From: Apus apus
Taxonomy: Eukaryota > Chordata > Aves > Apodiformes > Apodidae
Assembly: GCF_020740795.1 (NCBI RefSeq)
Contig: NC_067299.1
Coordinates: 10,670,001 to 10,734,000 of the forward strand
Direction: 5' to 3'
DNA: 64,000 nt
The translations under genes and the position numbers were made by a program. This document shows positions 25,601 to 36,900 of this stretch, one piece after another; position 1 is the first letter of the stretch; every line of letters begins with the position of its first letter. The notes beneath the pieces were generated by a model that searched no databases, was not told where the DNA came from, and saw nothing but the letters and a program-made list of their open reading frames with translations.

Positions 25601-25754
25601 TGTGAAATATTCTTCTCTTCCCTCTCCTTTCTAATGGCTGAGTCACAGCCGTGGCACTGCAGGTGTTCTTGTGCAGTGAGCTCAAAACCCCTCATCTGCA
25701 AGAAGTTCATTGTTGGGTTCATCAGACTCCACTAAGCATGAAGTGTCGTAAGAC
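16699..25754. other. 9-kb CR1-free block, no supported gene
   Basis: No CR1 copy was found here, against roughly one per 1.4 kb elsewhere in the window. Moderately long open stretches occur on both strands between 16.7 and 18.7 kb, and around 24.3-25.1 kb on the minus strand, but none shows a domain I recognise. It is GC-richer around 22.6-24.8 kb. Simple runs: 15 G at 19632-19646, A-runs near 20133-20150 and 22827-22840, a T-run near 22021-22033. The absence of insertions could mean regulatory constraint, undetected exons or a long untranslated region. Confidence 0.5.
19782..19824. other. CpG-dense island within CpG-poor sequence
   Basis: Ten CpG dinucleotides fall in 43 bp (at 19782, 19787, 19789, 19797, 19803, 19805, 19808, 19810, 19813 and 19823). 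CpGs are sparse for several hundred bases on each side. About 140 bp of non-repetitive, AT-leaning sequence follows immediately. This could be a protected regulatory element or a small recently arrived sequence. Confidence 0.6.
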
Positions 25755-25846
25755 GGTTTAGTGGTTGGGGGTTGTAGGGTGGATTGTTGGACTTGATGAT
25801 CTGGAAGGTCCTTTCCAACCCTGATGGTTCTATGATTCTATTCTGT
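25755..25846 (+). mobile_element. CR1: CR1 LINE 3' terminal fragment
   Basis: Only the last ~90 bp of a plus-strand CR1 remain: GGTTTAGTGGTTGGGGGTTG, GTTGGACTTGATGATCTGGA and the tail GGTTCTATGATTCTATTCTG. Confidence 0.9.
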
Positions 25847-26303
25847 AAGTTTCGTTCACTGCAGGTTTTGTTGTGTCTTCTTTTCTCCAATCACCTTACA
25901 TCTGACCTCATTTGGTCCTGACTCTGCAGGGCAACAAGTCTCCTGGAAAGCCTGCAGTGCCAGAAATGTTTAATCTGAGGCAGAAATCAGCATTTGCAGG
26001 TATTTGCACAACCAAAGTGACAGCAGTGCTGGACCAAAAATGAGCTCAAGGATTGTGGTGCTGCTGGGTGGGCATTTCTTTTGCTTCCTTTTTTTTCTGG
26101 AGGGATGGTGCTTGCCTGAAGGAAGCAGCATCACTTTGATTTTATTATCAACAAGGATGTTAGAGGCTAGGTTCTTGGGACTCTGGGGAAAACAGCAGGG
26201 TTCTGAGGATAAGATGAAAAGATAGAGCTGGGGTTTATAGCAAAGTGGAAAAAGCACCATGGCAAAGGATTTTCAGAAGAGAGAAGCTGCTAGATTGGAT
26301 TCT
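25847..26303. other. Non-genic unique sequence
   Basis: Nothing recognised. Confidence 0.5.
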
Positions 26304-26585
26304 AGAATCATATAATTTGGGTTGGAAGCGACACCTCCCACCAGACCAGGCTGCTCCAAGCCCCATCCAACCTGCCCTTCAACACTGCCAGGGATGGGGC
26401 AGCCACAGCTTCCCTGGGCAACCTGGGCCAGGGTCTCATGACTCTCACAGCAGAGAATTTCTTCCTAAGATCTCATCTGAGTTTCCCCTCATTCAGTTTA
26501 AATCCATTATCCCTTGTCCTAACGCTCCATGCCCTTGTAAGAAGTCCCTCCCCAGCTTTCCTGTAGCCCCTTGAGGTACTTCAGC
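26304..26585 (-). mobile_element. CR1: CR1 LINE 3' fragment with internal 3' deletion
   Basis: Minus-strand CR1 with the tail TAGAATCATATAATTTGGGT. Compared with sister copies, ~45 bp between GTTGGAAGCG and ACACCTCCCACC are missing. The rest runs normally to CCAGCTTTCCTGTAGCCCCT. Confidence 0.92.
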
Positions 26586-27123
26586 CCCTGGTCCATTCAC
26601 CTTGCTCACAGCACCCAGGCAGGGGACCCTCCTTGCCCTCACTTGGGTCCTCTCTCTCGTTCACCCCAGCTCCACCATCCCTGCCCAGAGCCCTGGGTCT
26701 CACTGCAGTGACACAGGGTGGGGAGGGTGCAGGGAGGCCACGTGCAACCCAAGCAGAAAACCCATCAGGCAGAGGCCCAGCTGGGCAGGTTCTTGTTCAA
26801 AAATCACGTCATGTTGCTGCTAAATTCCATCTCTGACCCAAGTGGTGAGATTGCCTGACAAGCCAGGGATGGTCAAGTACACAGACAAGCTGACTCTTCT
26901 GCTCGCAAGCTCAATAGTGTTAATTTCTGCCCTTGCAGCCTGGTTTTGATGCATGGGGATGCACCTTGTCCTTCTGCATCAATCTTCTGGAGGGCAAACC
27001 ATCTTCTCACTGCATTGGAAACCCCATTGCTGCTTTTCTCAGTCAGAGAATCCCACAGCACAGAGAGTTTCACTGATACATCCCCACAGGACAGCAACGC
27101 TGACTGAAGCCTCTAATTATTGG
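26586..27123. other. Non-genic unique sequence
   Basis: Nothing recognised. Confidence 0.5.
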
Positions 27124-27395
27124 CACAGAATCATCAAATCGTTTGGGTTGGAAAAGACCTTTCAGATCACCAACCACTAACCCAGCCCTGCCAAGGCCAC
27201 CACTGACCCATGTCCCTCAGCACCACATCTACATGGCTTTTAAACCCCTCCAGGGATGGGGACTCCCTGGGCAGCCTGGGCCAGGGCCTGACAGCCCTTT
27301 TGGGGAAGAAATTGTTCCCCAGATCCAATCCAAGCCCCCCTGGTACAACTTGAGGCCATTTCCCCTTGTCCTCTCACTTATTACTTGCAAGCATA
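27124..27395 (-). mobile_element. CR1: CR1 LINE 3' fragment
   Basis: Minus-strand CR1 with the tail CACAGAATCATCAAATCGTT. It contains CCTCAGCACCACATCTACAT and GAAGAAATTGTTCCCCAGAT, ending near CCTTGTCCTCTCACTTATTA. A gap removes the usual CTCCACCACCTC block near 27262. Confidence 0.9.
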
Positions 27396-27964
27396 GACCA
27401 ACCCCTCCTGCCCACAACCTCCCACATCTTCCTTCTCACGTGCAACCTCCTTACACCCTCCTTATTAATACACTTGTAACCCAAGCCACAGTCCACATGA
27501 TAACCCTTTTTCTCCTGACATGGAAGATGGATCCAGTGTATCAACTCTGGGCAGACAACAGGCTCTCAAAGTGCAATATCATGTCAGGCCAGGAATGCTA
27601 TTGCCTTATGCATTTGCAATTAATCACACAAATTACAGCCTTTTAATAAAGAGAAAAAGCAAAGAGAATAAAACATGCAGGAAACCTATCGGCAGAGCTT
27701 CGCTCTCCTGCAGCCAAACACAAAGCTTTGAAAACCTTGTTTGCCTTCACCAAGTGTCACAGGGGATTACTTACAACTTCAAAAGGAATTTGGAAACAAA
27801 CAAAGAGAAAAACTAGTTAACCACGGAGAAGCTGATGCTTAACCCACTTCTGCATATCTGTCCATAATCTCTCCTGACTTTCCAGATCCCTGCTGGACCT
27901 TGATGTTCAAGCTCAGGCCGTGGAGAAAGTTCTCACCTGTCTCTCAGAATAAAGGGGTCCACTT
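27396..27964. other. Non-genic unique sequence
   Basis: Nothing recognised. Confidence 0.5.
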
Positions 27965-28211
27965 TATGGTTGGACTTCATGATCTTAAAAGTCCTAGAAT
28001 CATAGAACCATTCAGGTTGGAAAAGCCCCTTGGGGTCACCAAGTCCAACCATCACCCCTATTCTACAAAGTTCTCCCCTAAACCACATCCACCAAGACCA
28101 CATCCAAACCACCCTTCAACACACCCAGGGATGGTGACTCCACCACCTCCCTGGGCAGCCTGTTCCAGGGTCTTTCCCAAACAAAATAATTCTATGATTC
28201 TATTCTATGAT
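27965..28211 (+). mobile_element. CR1: CR1 LINE 3' tail, split by a second CR1
   Basis: The plus-strand tail reads ATGGTTGGACTTCATGATCT up to 27994. It is interrupted by a minus-strand CR1 (27995-28172) and resumes at about 28173 with CCCAAACAAAATAATTCTAT and the tail repeat to 28211. The two outer pieces fit together as one CR1 3' end, so it is the older element. Confidence 0.82.
27995..28172 (-). mobile_element. CR1: CR1 LINE 3' fragment nested in another CR1
   Basis: Minus-strand CR1 with the tail TAGAATCATAGAACCATTCA and the GGAAAAGCCCCTTGGGGTCA block. It extends to CTGGGCAGCCTGTTCCAGGG. It is the same subfamily as the plus-strand copy at 38560-39320 and interrupts the tail of an opposite-strand CR1. 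Confidence 0.9.
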
Positions 28212-29635
28212 TAACTCATTTAATAAAAAGAAGTCTTTTTACCCAGAGTTGCAACTGAAACTAGATAGATGCCACATGGACGTGCACTTGTCCAGGTGTC
28301 CCAGTGACTTCTCCATCCCTGGAAGAAATGTTGCTACATTGGGCAGGGACACGTCCAGCCGAGGAAGGGCTAACCCTGAGAGATGGCAGGTCCTCCAGCA
28401 AAGAAAAAGCCCTTTAGAAGCTGCAAATCTGGCCAAAATCTTCACCCAGGCTGGGTGAAACCAGTGGGACACTCAGCTCTACCAGGTCTACTGCAAGGGG
28501 GCAGGATGAAGACACATAAAATAACAGTATCTGCACTTTGGTTGCACAGAATTGGAAACTAAAAAAGGGATTTTTGTTGTTTCCAGGGCTAATGGGTGAT
28601 ATTTTGTGCAAGACAAGCTGCCAGCAAGGGCTCAGCAGAACCCAGGGATGGACTTCACGTGGGGAAATGATGGGAATCCCTGTTTCCACAGGCAAAGCTC
28701 TGGAAAGAAACATGTGGAGGAGGCCTAAATAATCCTGCTTCAGGACATAAATCAGCCTCTGGCTGGCGGTGGAAGCAGAAGCCACTTTATATATGGGCTG
28801 GGTTTATGGTTTTCAAAATGTAAAAGAAAATTAGGAAACAGTTTGCTGACAGTTTAATAACTGCTGCTCATTTTATGGCTGTCCCTAGCTTTAGGCTAAG
28901 AAGAAACCAAGGTCACAGAGCCAGTGGCTCCACTCCTTCAACTGTCCATCCTTCTTCACTAAAAAAAGAATTTCCCTACGTTGGCCAACTGAAACTCAGC
29001 TTCACCCAGGAGCAGAGATCTCCAAGAGTTCCTTTTCTGCAGGTTTCATGACAACTGGCTGGGTAAGAGAGAAAGCCCAAAATATTGCCCTTCAGAGGAG
29101 GAGGCAAATTCAGCTCTGCCCTGTACTGACTGTGCCAGGCAAGTTCACCCTCCAGCCCATCAGCAAACGTTGCTCCAAACCAGCCACTGCATATGGTGCC
29201 ACCTGCCCTGCCAAACTGGTGGGGGGGTAAGGGAAGGGTTAGGGTTAGCTGGTAGTACTGGGGAAAGAGCTCAAATCATAAATCCATAGAAGAGCTGGTC
29301 CTGTTCATTCTGCTGCTCACAAAGTTATCCGGCCACCTTTCCCCCTTCGACTGAGTTAGAGACACAGAAAACCTCAACGTTCTTTGACTTCAAAACTAAA
29401 ACCCACCAAGGCTTGGCCTGGGCAACCTGTTCTGCTCCTGAGCACGACCTCTCTGCACAGCACCCACAGGACTGGGTGGGTTTGCAGGGCTCTGCCATCA
29501 AGGAAGGGCCCACCTGCTCCATGGCTGGAAGGTGAGCATCATGCCAGGCTTGGCCTACAGAAGGGGAAAGCCAAAAAAACCTCTAAGAGGCCACATATTC
29601 CCAGCCCACGTTTCATACCATTATGGTCATTTTCA
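28212..29635. other. Non-genic unique sequence
   Basis: No gene or transposon recognised. It holds a short (TTAGGG)2-like stretch at about 29236-29250 and a G-run at 29220-29227. Confidence 0.55.
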
Positions 29636-29756
29636 CAGAACCGTAGAATGGTTTGAGTTGGATGGGACCTTAAAGATCCCCATGGGCAGGGACACCTCCC
29701 ACCAGCCCAGGTTGCTCCCAGCCCCCTCCAGTCTGCCCTTGGACACCTCCAGGTCT
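29636..29756 (-). mobile_element. CR1: CR1 LINE 3' fragment
   Basis: Minus-strand CR1 with the tail CACAGAACCGTAGAATGGTT and CCCATGGGCAGGGACACCTC. It is truncated at CTTGGACACCTCCAG. A short internal deletion joins AAAGATC to CCCATGGGC. Confidence 0.9.
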
Positions 29757-30193
29757 CCACCCCACATGGTCAAACTGTGTTCCAGGACCCCTGTCCTGGA
29801 GCCACCAATCCTGCTGGGTGGCTCAGGGGTGCCAGACTGCCCAACCTTGGCACGGACACACTGAACCTTCAGTATTATGGACACCAAGCTCAGCTCTTAG
29901 GAGCTCAGCTGCTGCCACATTCATCCAAGCCAAATCACATATGAAGAGGACAAGGGAGGTGGCAGTTTCCATATTTTAATGTCAGTTCCCTCCTTGTCAG
30001 CCCACTGTGAACCAAGAAAAGGGGCTGATAACACACTGGGAGAGGAGGTGAACAGTAAATGGGTGCCCAGATGTCTGCACATGGCAGCAGCACCTGCTCA
30101 GGAACTGGGTCCCACACCAGCACAGCCACCTGATCCCAGCATCCTACCCTGGCTATGTGAGTGCATTCCCCAGGAGGATGAGAAGTGTGGCTC
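29757..30193. other. Non-genic unique sequence
   Basis: Nothing recognised. Confidence 0.5.
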
Positions 30194-31000
30194 TCACAGA
30201 ATCACCAAGGCTGGAAAAGACCTTTCAGATCATCAAGTCCAGCCTATGACCAACACCAGCACATCTCCAGACCATGGCACCAAGTGCCACCTCCAGCCTT
30301 TCCTTGAACACCTCCAGGGATGGTGCCTCCACCACTTCCCTGGACAGTCCATCCCAATGTCTGATCACCCTCTCCATGGGAAGTGCTTCCTGATATCCCA
30401 CCTAAACCTCCCCTGGAGCAGCTTCAGGCCAGGCCCTCTCGTCCTGTCACTGCTGGCCTGGGAGAAGAGCCCAACCCCACCTGAGCACGACCTCCCTCCA
30501 GGTGGTTGTAGAGAGTGAGAAGGTCCCCCCTGAGTCTCCTCTTCTCCAGGCTCAACACCCCCAGCTCCCTCAGCCTCTCCCTGTAAGACTTTCCCTCTGG
30601 TCCCTTCCCCAGCCTCGTTGTCTCCCCTGGACCTGCTCCAGCACCTCCAGGTCCTTCCTGCAGTGAGGGGCCCAGAGCTGCCCCCAGGACTGGAGCTGAG
30701 GCCTCCCCAGGGCTGAGCACAGGGGGAATCACCTCCCTGCTCCTGCTGGCCACACCATTCCTGACACAAGCCAGGATGCCACTGGCCTTCGGGCCACCTG
30801 GGCACACTGCTGGCTCGTGTCCCACCAGCTGTCAACCAGTGCTCCCAGTTCCCTCTCTGCTGGGCTGCTCTCCAGCCACTCTTCCCCAGCCTGAAGCTCT
30901 GCAGGGGGTGGCTGTGGCCAAAGAGCAGGACCCTGCACTTGCCCCTGTTGAATTTCACACCGTTGGCACCATCGAGCTGTGCTGTGGCAGAAGACGCTGC
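30194..31000 (-). mobile_element. CR1: Longer CR1 LINE fragment with ORF2 C-terminal remains
   Basis: Minus-strand CR1 of about 800 bp with the tail at TCACAGAATCACCAAGGCTG. Minus-strand translation, spread over at least two phases, shows typical CR1 ORF2 C-terminal blocks. Examples are [17 protein letters not shown] and [15 protein letters not shown], followed by SDRTRG. ORF2 encodes the element's endonuclease-reverse transcriptase. Here only the tail end of that protein survives and it is frameshifted. The 5' limit near 31000 is approximate. Positions 30508-30772 are identical to 57666-57930. Confidence 0.93.
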
Positions 31001-31754
31001 TCCCACGCGGCATTTCAGGAGCCCCAGCACCCACTGATTGGGGTTTTTATGGGCCTTGGTGAGCACCTCAGAGGTCTCAGCACAAGAGCGATGATGAAGC
31101 AATACTCGGAAGTGTAGCTGTTAGTGCCCAAAATGCCAAAGCCCCATTTAAAGCTACCAAGTCATGTCCCCTCCGTGGCGGCAGCTGGTGTGAAGCTGGC
31201 ACGTGAGGGCCCACGGGAGAGGGAGGAGGGAAGGGTTTGACCTCTGCTTGAATATTTACACCCCTCGGGGAGCAGAGGCATTTGCTCACAGTAAAAGCAC
31301 CAGCCAACAACTCTGGGGGTGAGGCCAACCTGCCTGTTTGCAGCTGGGGAGAAGCGTCTTCCCCAGCTCTGCCCTAGGAGATGCTGCTGGACTCAGGAGG
31401 AGGTCCCCACTCCCAGGATGCTGCCAGGAGCAGTGTGACTCCTTACCTTGGCTTTCTGTCTCCATGGCAATGGGTCTGTATTATCCTTCTTGCACAGCAA
31501 CCTCAATCTATGCAAAATCCGGCCTCATTTTGGGATCCCAAAGTGAAAACAAGTGCAGCAAGTTCTCCTCACTCTCACGGGCTGGATGGCAGGTGCTGTC
31601 CCACTGGGGTGATCATCACATCGGGTGCACAGTGCTGAGGTGCCTGTCCCCATCCAGCACTCATGCACAGCAGGGATGGACAGACCCTGCTGCTCAAGGG
31701 GGTCTGTGGGGCCAATGGGAGGGGCTGCCAAGTCACCTCCAGCATCACTGGACT
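31001..31754. other. Non-genic unique sequence
   Basis: I see no gene. The first ~100 bp may be a further decayed part of the adjoining CR1. Confidence 0.45.
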
Positions 31755-32213
31755 GAGTCCAGAGGAGGCCACGGAGGTGATCAAAGAGATGGAGCAGCTC
31801 TGCCCTGGAGACAGGCTGGGAGAGTTGGGGTGTTGAGCTTGGAGAGGAGAAGGCTCCAGGGAGACCTTAGAGCACTTTCCAGTGCCTGAAGGGGCTCCAG
31901 CAAAGCTGGGGAGAGACCTGGGACAAGGGCAGGGAGGGATGGGAAAGCTGGGGGAGCAATTTCAAGCTGACAGAGAAGAGACTGAGATGTGATCTTAGGA
32001 AGAACTTGTTCACTGTGAGGGTGGTGAGACCCTGGCCCAGGTTGCCCAGGAAAGCTGTGGCTGCCCCATCCCTGGCAGTGTTGAAGGGCAGATTGGATGG
32101 GGCTTGGAGCAGCCTGGGCTGGTGGGGGGTGTCCCTGCCCATGCAGGGGGTAGGAACTGGATGATCTTGAAGGGCCCTTCCAACCTAAAGCATTTCATGA
32201 CCCTACAATTCTA
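31755..32213 (+). mobile_element. CR1: CR1 LINE 3' fragment
   Basis: Plus-strand CR1 of about 460 bp. It starts around GTCCAGAGGAGGCCACGGAG and passes through GGGAGAGTTGGGGTGTTGAG and GTGGTGAGACCCTGGCCCAG. The tail CATTTCATGACCCTACAATT is decayed. The ORF2 relic around 31835-31870 is frameshifted. Confidence 0.94.
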
Positions 32214-33484
32214 TTGCCTGCATTCACCCAGCAGCACCGGGAGAGCCAAGCTGGGAAGGGGTTTGGTCACCCTGCCACCTCATCCCTGCCAGAGGGATCC
32301 CTGCTCCTGGCTCTTCCAACCAGCAGGGGCTGAGCTGGTGTTTCAGGCTGCTGTTCAGTTCTTGGTGCCCTGCAGATCTGAACCCTGCAGAGAGAGAAGC
32401 TCACAAAAAATACCAGTCAAGTGGTGTTGCCTCATGCAAAGAAACCCTGACCTGCAAAGACAAAACACCCAGGCCCTGCCTGACTCACCCAAGGCAAACC
32501 CAGAGGCTGATCCACGGGCTGGGCTGTGGGACGACCCCTGGGCATTTGTGGTGCCCCTTCCCCACGGCCCTTCTCCAGGCAGAGCTGGGTCCCTCCTGCT
32601 CCAGGACCTGCTGGGAGGTGCAGAGGGGCTTCCTCTGCCCAGCTGGGCAAGTGTGGGGCAGGGACAGGGCTGGGGCTCTGCTCCCCAACTTTGTATCTGA
32701 TGTGCAGGCAGATGTGTCATCTGTCTCCATCCATGTGGCAACAGAGTCCCCAGAGGAGATATCCTGAGCCCCTGCTCAGGGAAAAACAAACAAGCAAACA
32801 GCTAAAAACCACAGGTTGGGAGGAAGATCTTATGATGGGGTCTTGCCGGGGAGAGGGGAGAAAAGAGAAACACATAGAGTTTGTTCAAAGCAGACATCTG
32901 TGACCACCCCGGGTACCCCATGCACCCCCAGGCTGCTGCCCCTGCCTGTAGCTTTTTCTAAATCACCTTCCATCAACCATCAAAGGGACTTTTTTTTTTT
33001 TTAACCCATTTCAGATTAAAATTGAAGTCTGAGAGATTCTCCCTCCTAAACCCTCATTTTGGATTAATCCTGTATTTATCCTAAACTTGAATGAATGAAA
33101 TAATTGGAGGACTAGAACATGGCAACAACCACTGTCGTCATGCAGAGCCTCTGGGTGGGATCACATCCATCCCATTCCATCCTGGAGAGCTAAGATTAAC
33201 CCTTCACGTGGCCTTCACCTCCTCATCAAGCTCCTGGGAAACCTCCCTACTGGCCACCCCCTATGCTGGAGGAGAGGCACGAGAAGAGCATCCCATGCCC
33301 CCCCCCAGCCCTCCTTTTTGGGGTGAAGAGGGAACCAAAAAGGGTGCTGGTGTGTCCTGAGCATGAGCAGAATAAACTTAAATGACCCAAGGAGAAGAGG
33401 CAGGTGGCACAGTGGCCCAGTGTCACTCTTTGCTCAGACACTGACCTTCTGGCCATGCTGCAGCCACCTAGGAGCTCCTCAGGA
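32214..33484. other. Non-genic unique sequence
   Basis: Nothing recognised. A run of 12 T occurs at 32991-33002. Confidence 0.55.
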
Positions 33485-33596
33485 GGCTGGATGGGGCTTG
33501 GAGCAGCCTGGGCTGGTGGGAGGTGTCCCTGCCCATGCAGGGGGTTGGAACTGGATGATCTTGAAGGTCCCTTCCAACCGAAACCACTGTATGATG
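33485..33596 (+). mobile_element. CR1: CR1 LINE 3' terminal fragment
   Basis: The last ~110 bp of a plus-strand CR1: GGCTGGATGGGGCTTGGAGC, CCCATGCAGGGGGTTGGAAC and AACCACTGTATGATG. It is the same subfamily as 2450-2645. Confidence 0.93.
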
Positions 33597-33854
33597 AAGC
33601 TGAGCACCCACAGCTGCCCTCAGCAGGGAATACCCCCTGTGACTGTCCCTCCATAACACCCTTCCCATCAGGTCTCCTGCAGACAAATGGTGCCCTTCCC
33701 AAAAAGCTTCTGCTGGAGCAGGCAGCAGCTGCAGGCAGCTGGCTTAGAGGTGGGGAGATGGGACACAAAGGCACAGGGTGGGAAAGGACCCCACAATCCC
33801 TGAGGGATGTGGTTAACCCAGCCCAGCTCACTGCAAGATCTGGGACATCAAACA

Positions 33855-33935
33855 AATCTGGTCGGAAAAGACCTTTAAAGATCATCGAGTCCAACCATTA
33901 CCTATTGAGTCCAGTGCTAAACCAAGTCCAACCAA
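33855..33935 (-). mobile_element. CR1: CR1 LINE 3' terminal fragment
   Basis: Minus-strand remnant with TCTGGTCGGAAAAGACCTTT and ATCATCGAGTCCAACCATTA. The tail itself is lost or decayed. Confidence 0.8.
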
Positions 33936-36900
33936 CATGACCAGGGTGGTGAGACAACTCCTGCCAGCAGGAGCTGCTGACATAGTGCCATCATCCCCAC
34001 CACAGGCTGGGTCAGAGCCAGAGCTGCCACGGGCTGGGAGCTGCAGTTCATGTCCTCACCGTGGGTCACACTGGGACTGGTGGCTCTGCTGAACCTGCTG
34101 GGGTGGCAGCACCAGCCCCAGGAGGATGAAGCTCTGCACCAGCTCTTCCCAAAATGAGGCACACGTTTCCAGAGGTGAGCACTAATTCTGCCCACAGCCA
34201 AAAAAACCCAAATCCTGGTGGAGCAGCAGTTGGGCTTGTCCAGGTTTCTCGGCCCATCAAGCAGTACCTTCTGGTGGACACTCCGGCCAGGAAGGCTTCA
34301 GGTCTGCCCTGCTGTCCCACTTCCAACATCATTTCACAGCCAGTTCAACCCTCCCTTCACTTCAATCGGAAAAAAAAAAAAAGGAAACAAAACCAAACAA
34401 TCTAATCCCAAAGGGTTGTGGTTTGGGTTGGTTTTTTTTTTTGCAGGAGCTCAATCCACTTAAGACGGGATCGTTTCCAAAATGATCCAAGTTATTCAGC
34501 ATTTAAAAAAATACTTGTGTCATACTGTTGCTCCTGGGACTGATGGCAGAGCAGGCACTGATGGAGCAGCAGAGATGACATCACACGTTTCTATTATTTA
34601 AAAAGGATAAAAGTTAAAATGAACTGTCCCACCTGCCCATTCCGCAGCACGAGGCAATGAAAGCAGCTGCAGTGAAATTGCTCTTGACTTCTGTCAAAGT
34701 GATGTGATTTTTTTTATATATTTTTTTTTTTTTTACAAATACTTATAATTTCCTTTCCCATTATGTCAGGAGAGCAAAGAGACACGGTGTCAAAATCCAG
34801 ACCAAAACGCTGGAGCACTAACAGAGCCAACCAGGGCTCAACAGCTGGGGCTGCTGCTCAGCTGACAGCAGAGGTGGCCAGAAGTTTTGCCCCAGCCCTC
34901 CCAGCACCCCCAAACCTCCTCAACACCAACATCTGGCTAAAAATCCTTCCCCTTGAAAAGCCTGAGGGGAGTGAGGGGCGGAAAAAAAAAACCCACAGCA
35001 TTTCTTGCCTGACTCTAGAAATCCTCTCTGATTTCTGGAATCAGCAACAAGAAGCTGGAGCAAGGCTGGGCCCCAGCAACCTGCTGCCAGGTAGAGTCCA
35101 GGGTGCAATGAGCCAAAGGGAGCACAATGATGGGATGATGGTATAAAAAAAAAAGTGACCAGGCTACTCAGCTCTGAGTCACTCAATGCAGTGAGAAAAA
35201 TAATTAGCCCCTAAAATTAGAAGGGCCCAGAAGATGCCAGAGTTAGAAAAGAAACCTGCCCCAGAAAACAGAAATAAAGATGGAAGGAGAGACATTTTCC
35301 AAAGTGGTTTAGGAAGCCTGAATTCCATGTTATGCTGGGCTTTAATTTTCATGGGCTGCTGAGGAGGTCTGACCTGAAGGGTGTTTAAACACCTAAAAGA
35401 CAGTCCTGAGCTGGGGGGCTGCAAGTCATCCTCTGTGAAGTCCCTCAGTGTGACCAGCATCTCTAAAAGCCTCTGGTCATGCTCATGCAGCTCCATCCCA
35501 CCCCTGTCCCTGCAGCCTCACCCATTTCAGAAATTTGGGACAGCCTGAAAACTTTGTTCAAAATCCTGTTTCTACAAGGGAATGTTGCTGAGAGTTTGGC
35601 TCTGGAGCATCCCTTGGCAAACCCCTGCACGTGGCCACGAGCCACCAGTGCAAGCCCAGCACAGTCGGGGCAAAACAGATCCCAAAGGAACCTAAAGGTA
35701 GGAGGCTGCACACGTGGGCTCGTAGAACATGAAAAAGGAGAATAAAGGGACAGCAGGCAGGTCCCAGGCCCTGGCCAGAGGACGTGTGGGGCTGTGTTGA
35801 TCAGGCACATGGATGTGTGCTACGGGGTGAAGCAGGATGCAGCAGACAGGTGCAGTAATAGCAGCAGAGAGGAGGTTTGGTGAGCACAAAAGGGAGGGCT
35901 GGTTGGAGACAGCATCTTCATTACCATGATTCACAAAATAGGTGCCCAGGGGGTGATCCAAGCACAGCTCTGTGCTTCCAGGACCCATCTGTTATTTCTC
36001 CACTTGCAAATCAGCTTGGTAGGAGAGGCTGTCTGATAACTCCCAGCAACGAGGTACAGATAAAACCCTCCTGTGCCTCTTTTTTTCCCCTCCTCATTAC
36101 TATTCCTGCTGCCAAGGAAGCTTACTCTGATCCATTTGATCTCCTTTTAGTCATCCAGCCCAGGACTTGGGCAGCTCTGAAAGTGCAGGCTCTACATTTC
36201 ACTCCAATCTCCATTTCCATTTGTCCAGACATTTTCCCCTCCAAAGGACCCACGGGTCCACCAGCCAGCAGGGGCACAGGGCACCTACAGGGCTTTTTGT
36301 CCAGCAACATCCACCAGTGACAGTCCCACATTTCTCATCCCTTCCCAAGCCACCTACAGCCAGCTCAACCCAGCACCAGCATCCCTGGAAACTCCACACC
36401 AAGGTCCTAGTGGATGATCCTGGCTGTAACAGTCTTGTTTCCAAACATTCCCTCTTGAACGTGACACTGGTGGTTAAGTCCCTTTCCATAAACCTACTGG
36501 AGAGGCTCCAGCATTGCCCTTGGTGCCTGCAGCAGCTGGATGAGCTGCTGGTAGGTGAAACCACCCTCAGATTCCACAATTTGGAGCCCATCAAAGCCCT
36601 TGATCATGGATTTCCTTGGGAGTCTCCATCACCCAGGGACAGAAGCAGGGCCACCTAAGGAGGGGCATAGAAGGCCAAACAAAGCAGAGGAGGAGTCAGA
36701 TATGGATCAGCTCAGGGTCTTTGGGATTTTGGCTGGCTCAGTGCATTTCTCCCCCTTGTTCTGATCCCTGCCAGAGCCTTTTTTTCTCATACCAGGAATG
36801 CCAAATGAACAGAGAAGCTCTGGGGGATGGAGACACTTGCACACACCATGAACGTGCTGCTTCGTAAAACCCTTTGATATGTCTGCAGCTGGAGGAAGGA

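Noticed and set aside
30365..31102. 245-codon minus-strand open frame as a possible host gene
   Set aside because: Its readable parts are the CR1 ORF2 C-terminus in shifting phases, so it belongs to the transposon.
36122..36658. Opposing open frames of about 70-163 codons
   Set aside because: No domain, no splice signals that fit, and coding quality is the same on both strands. A decayed retrocopy is possible but unsupported.
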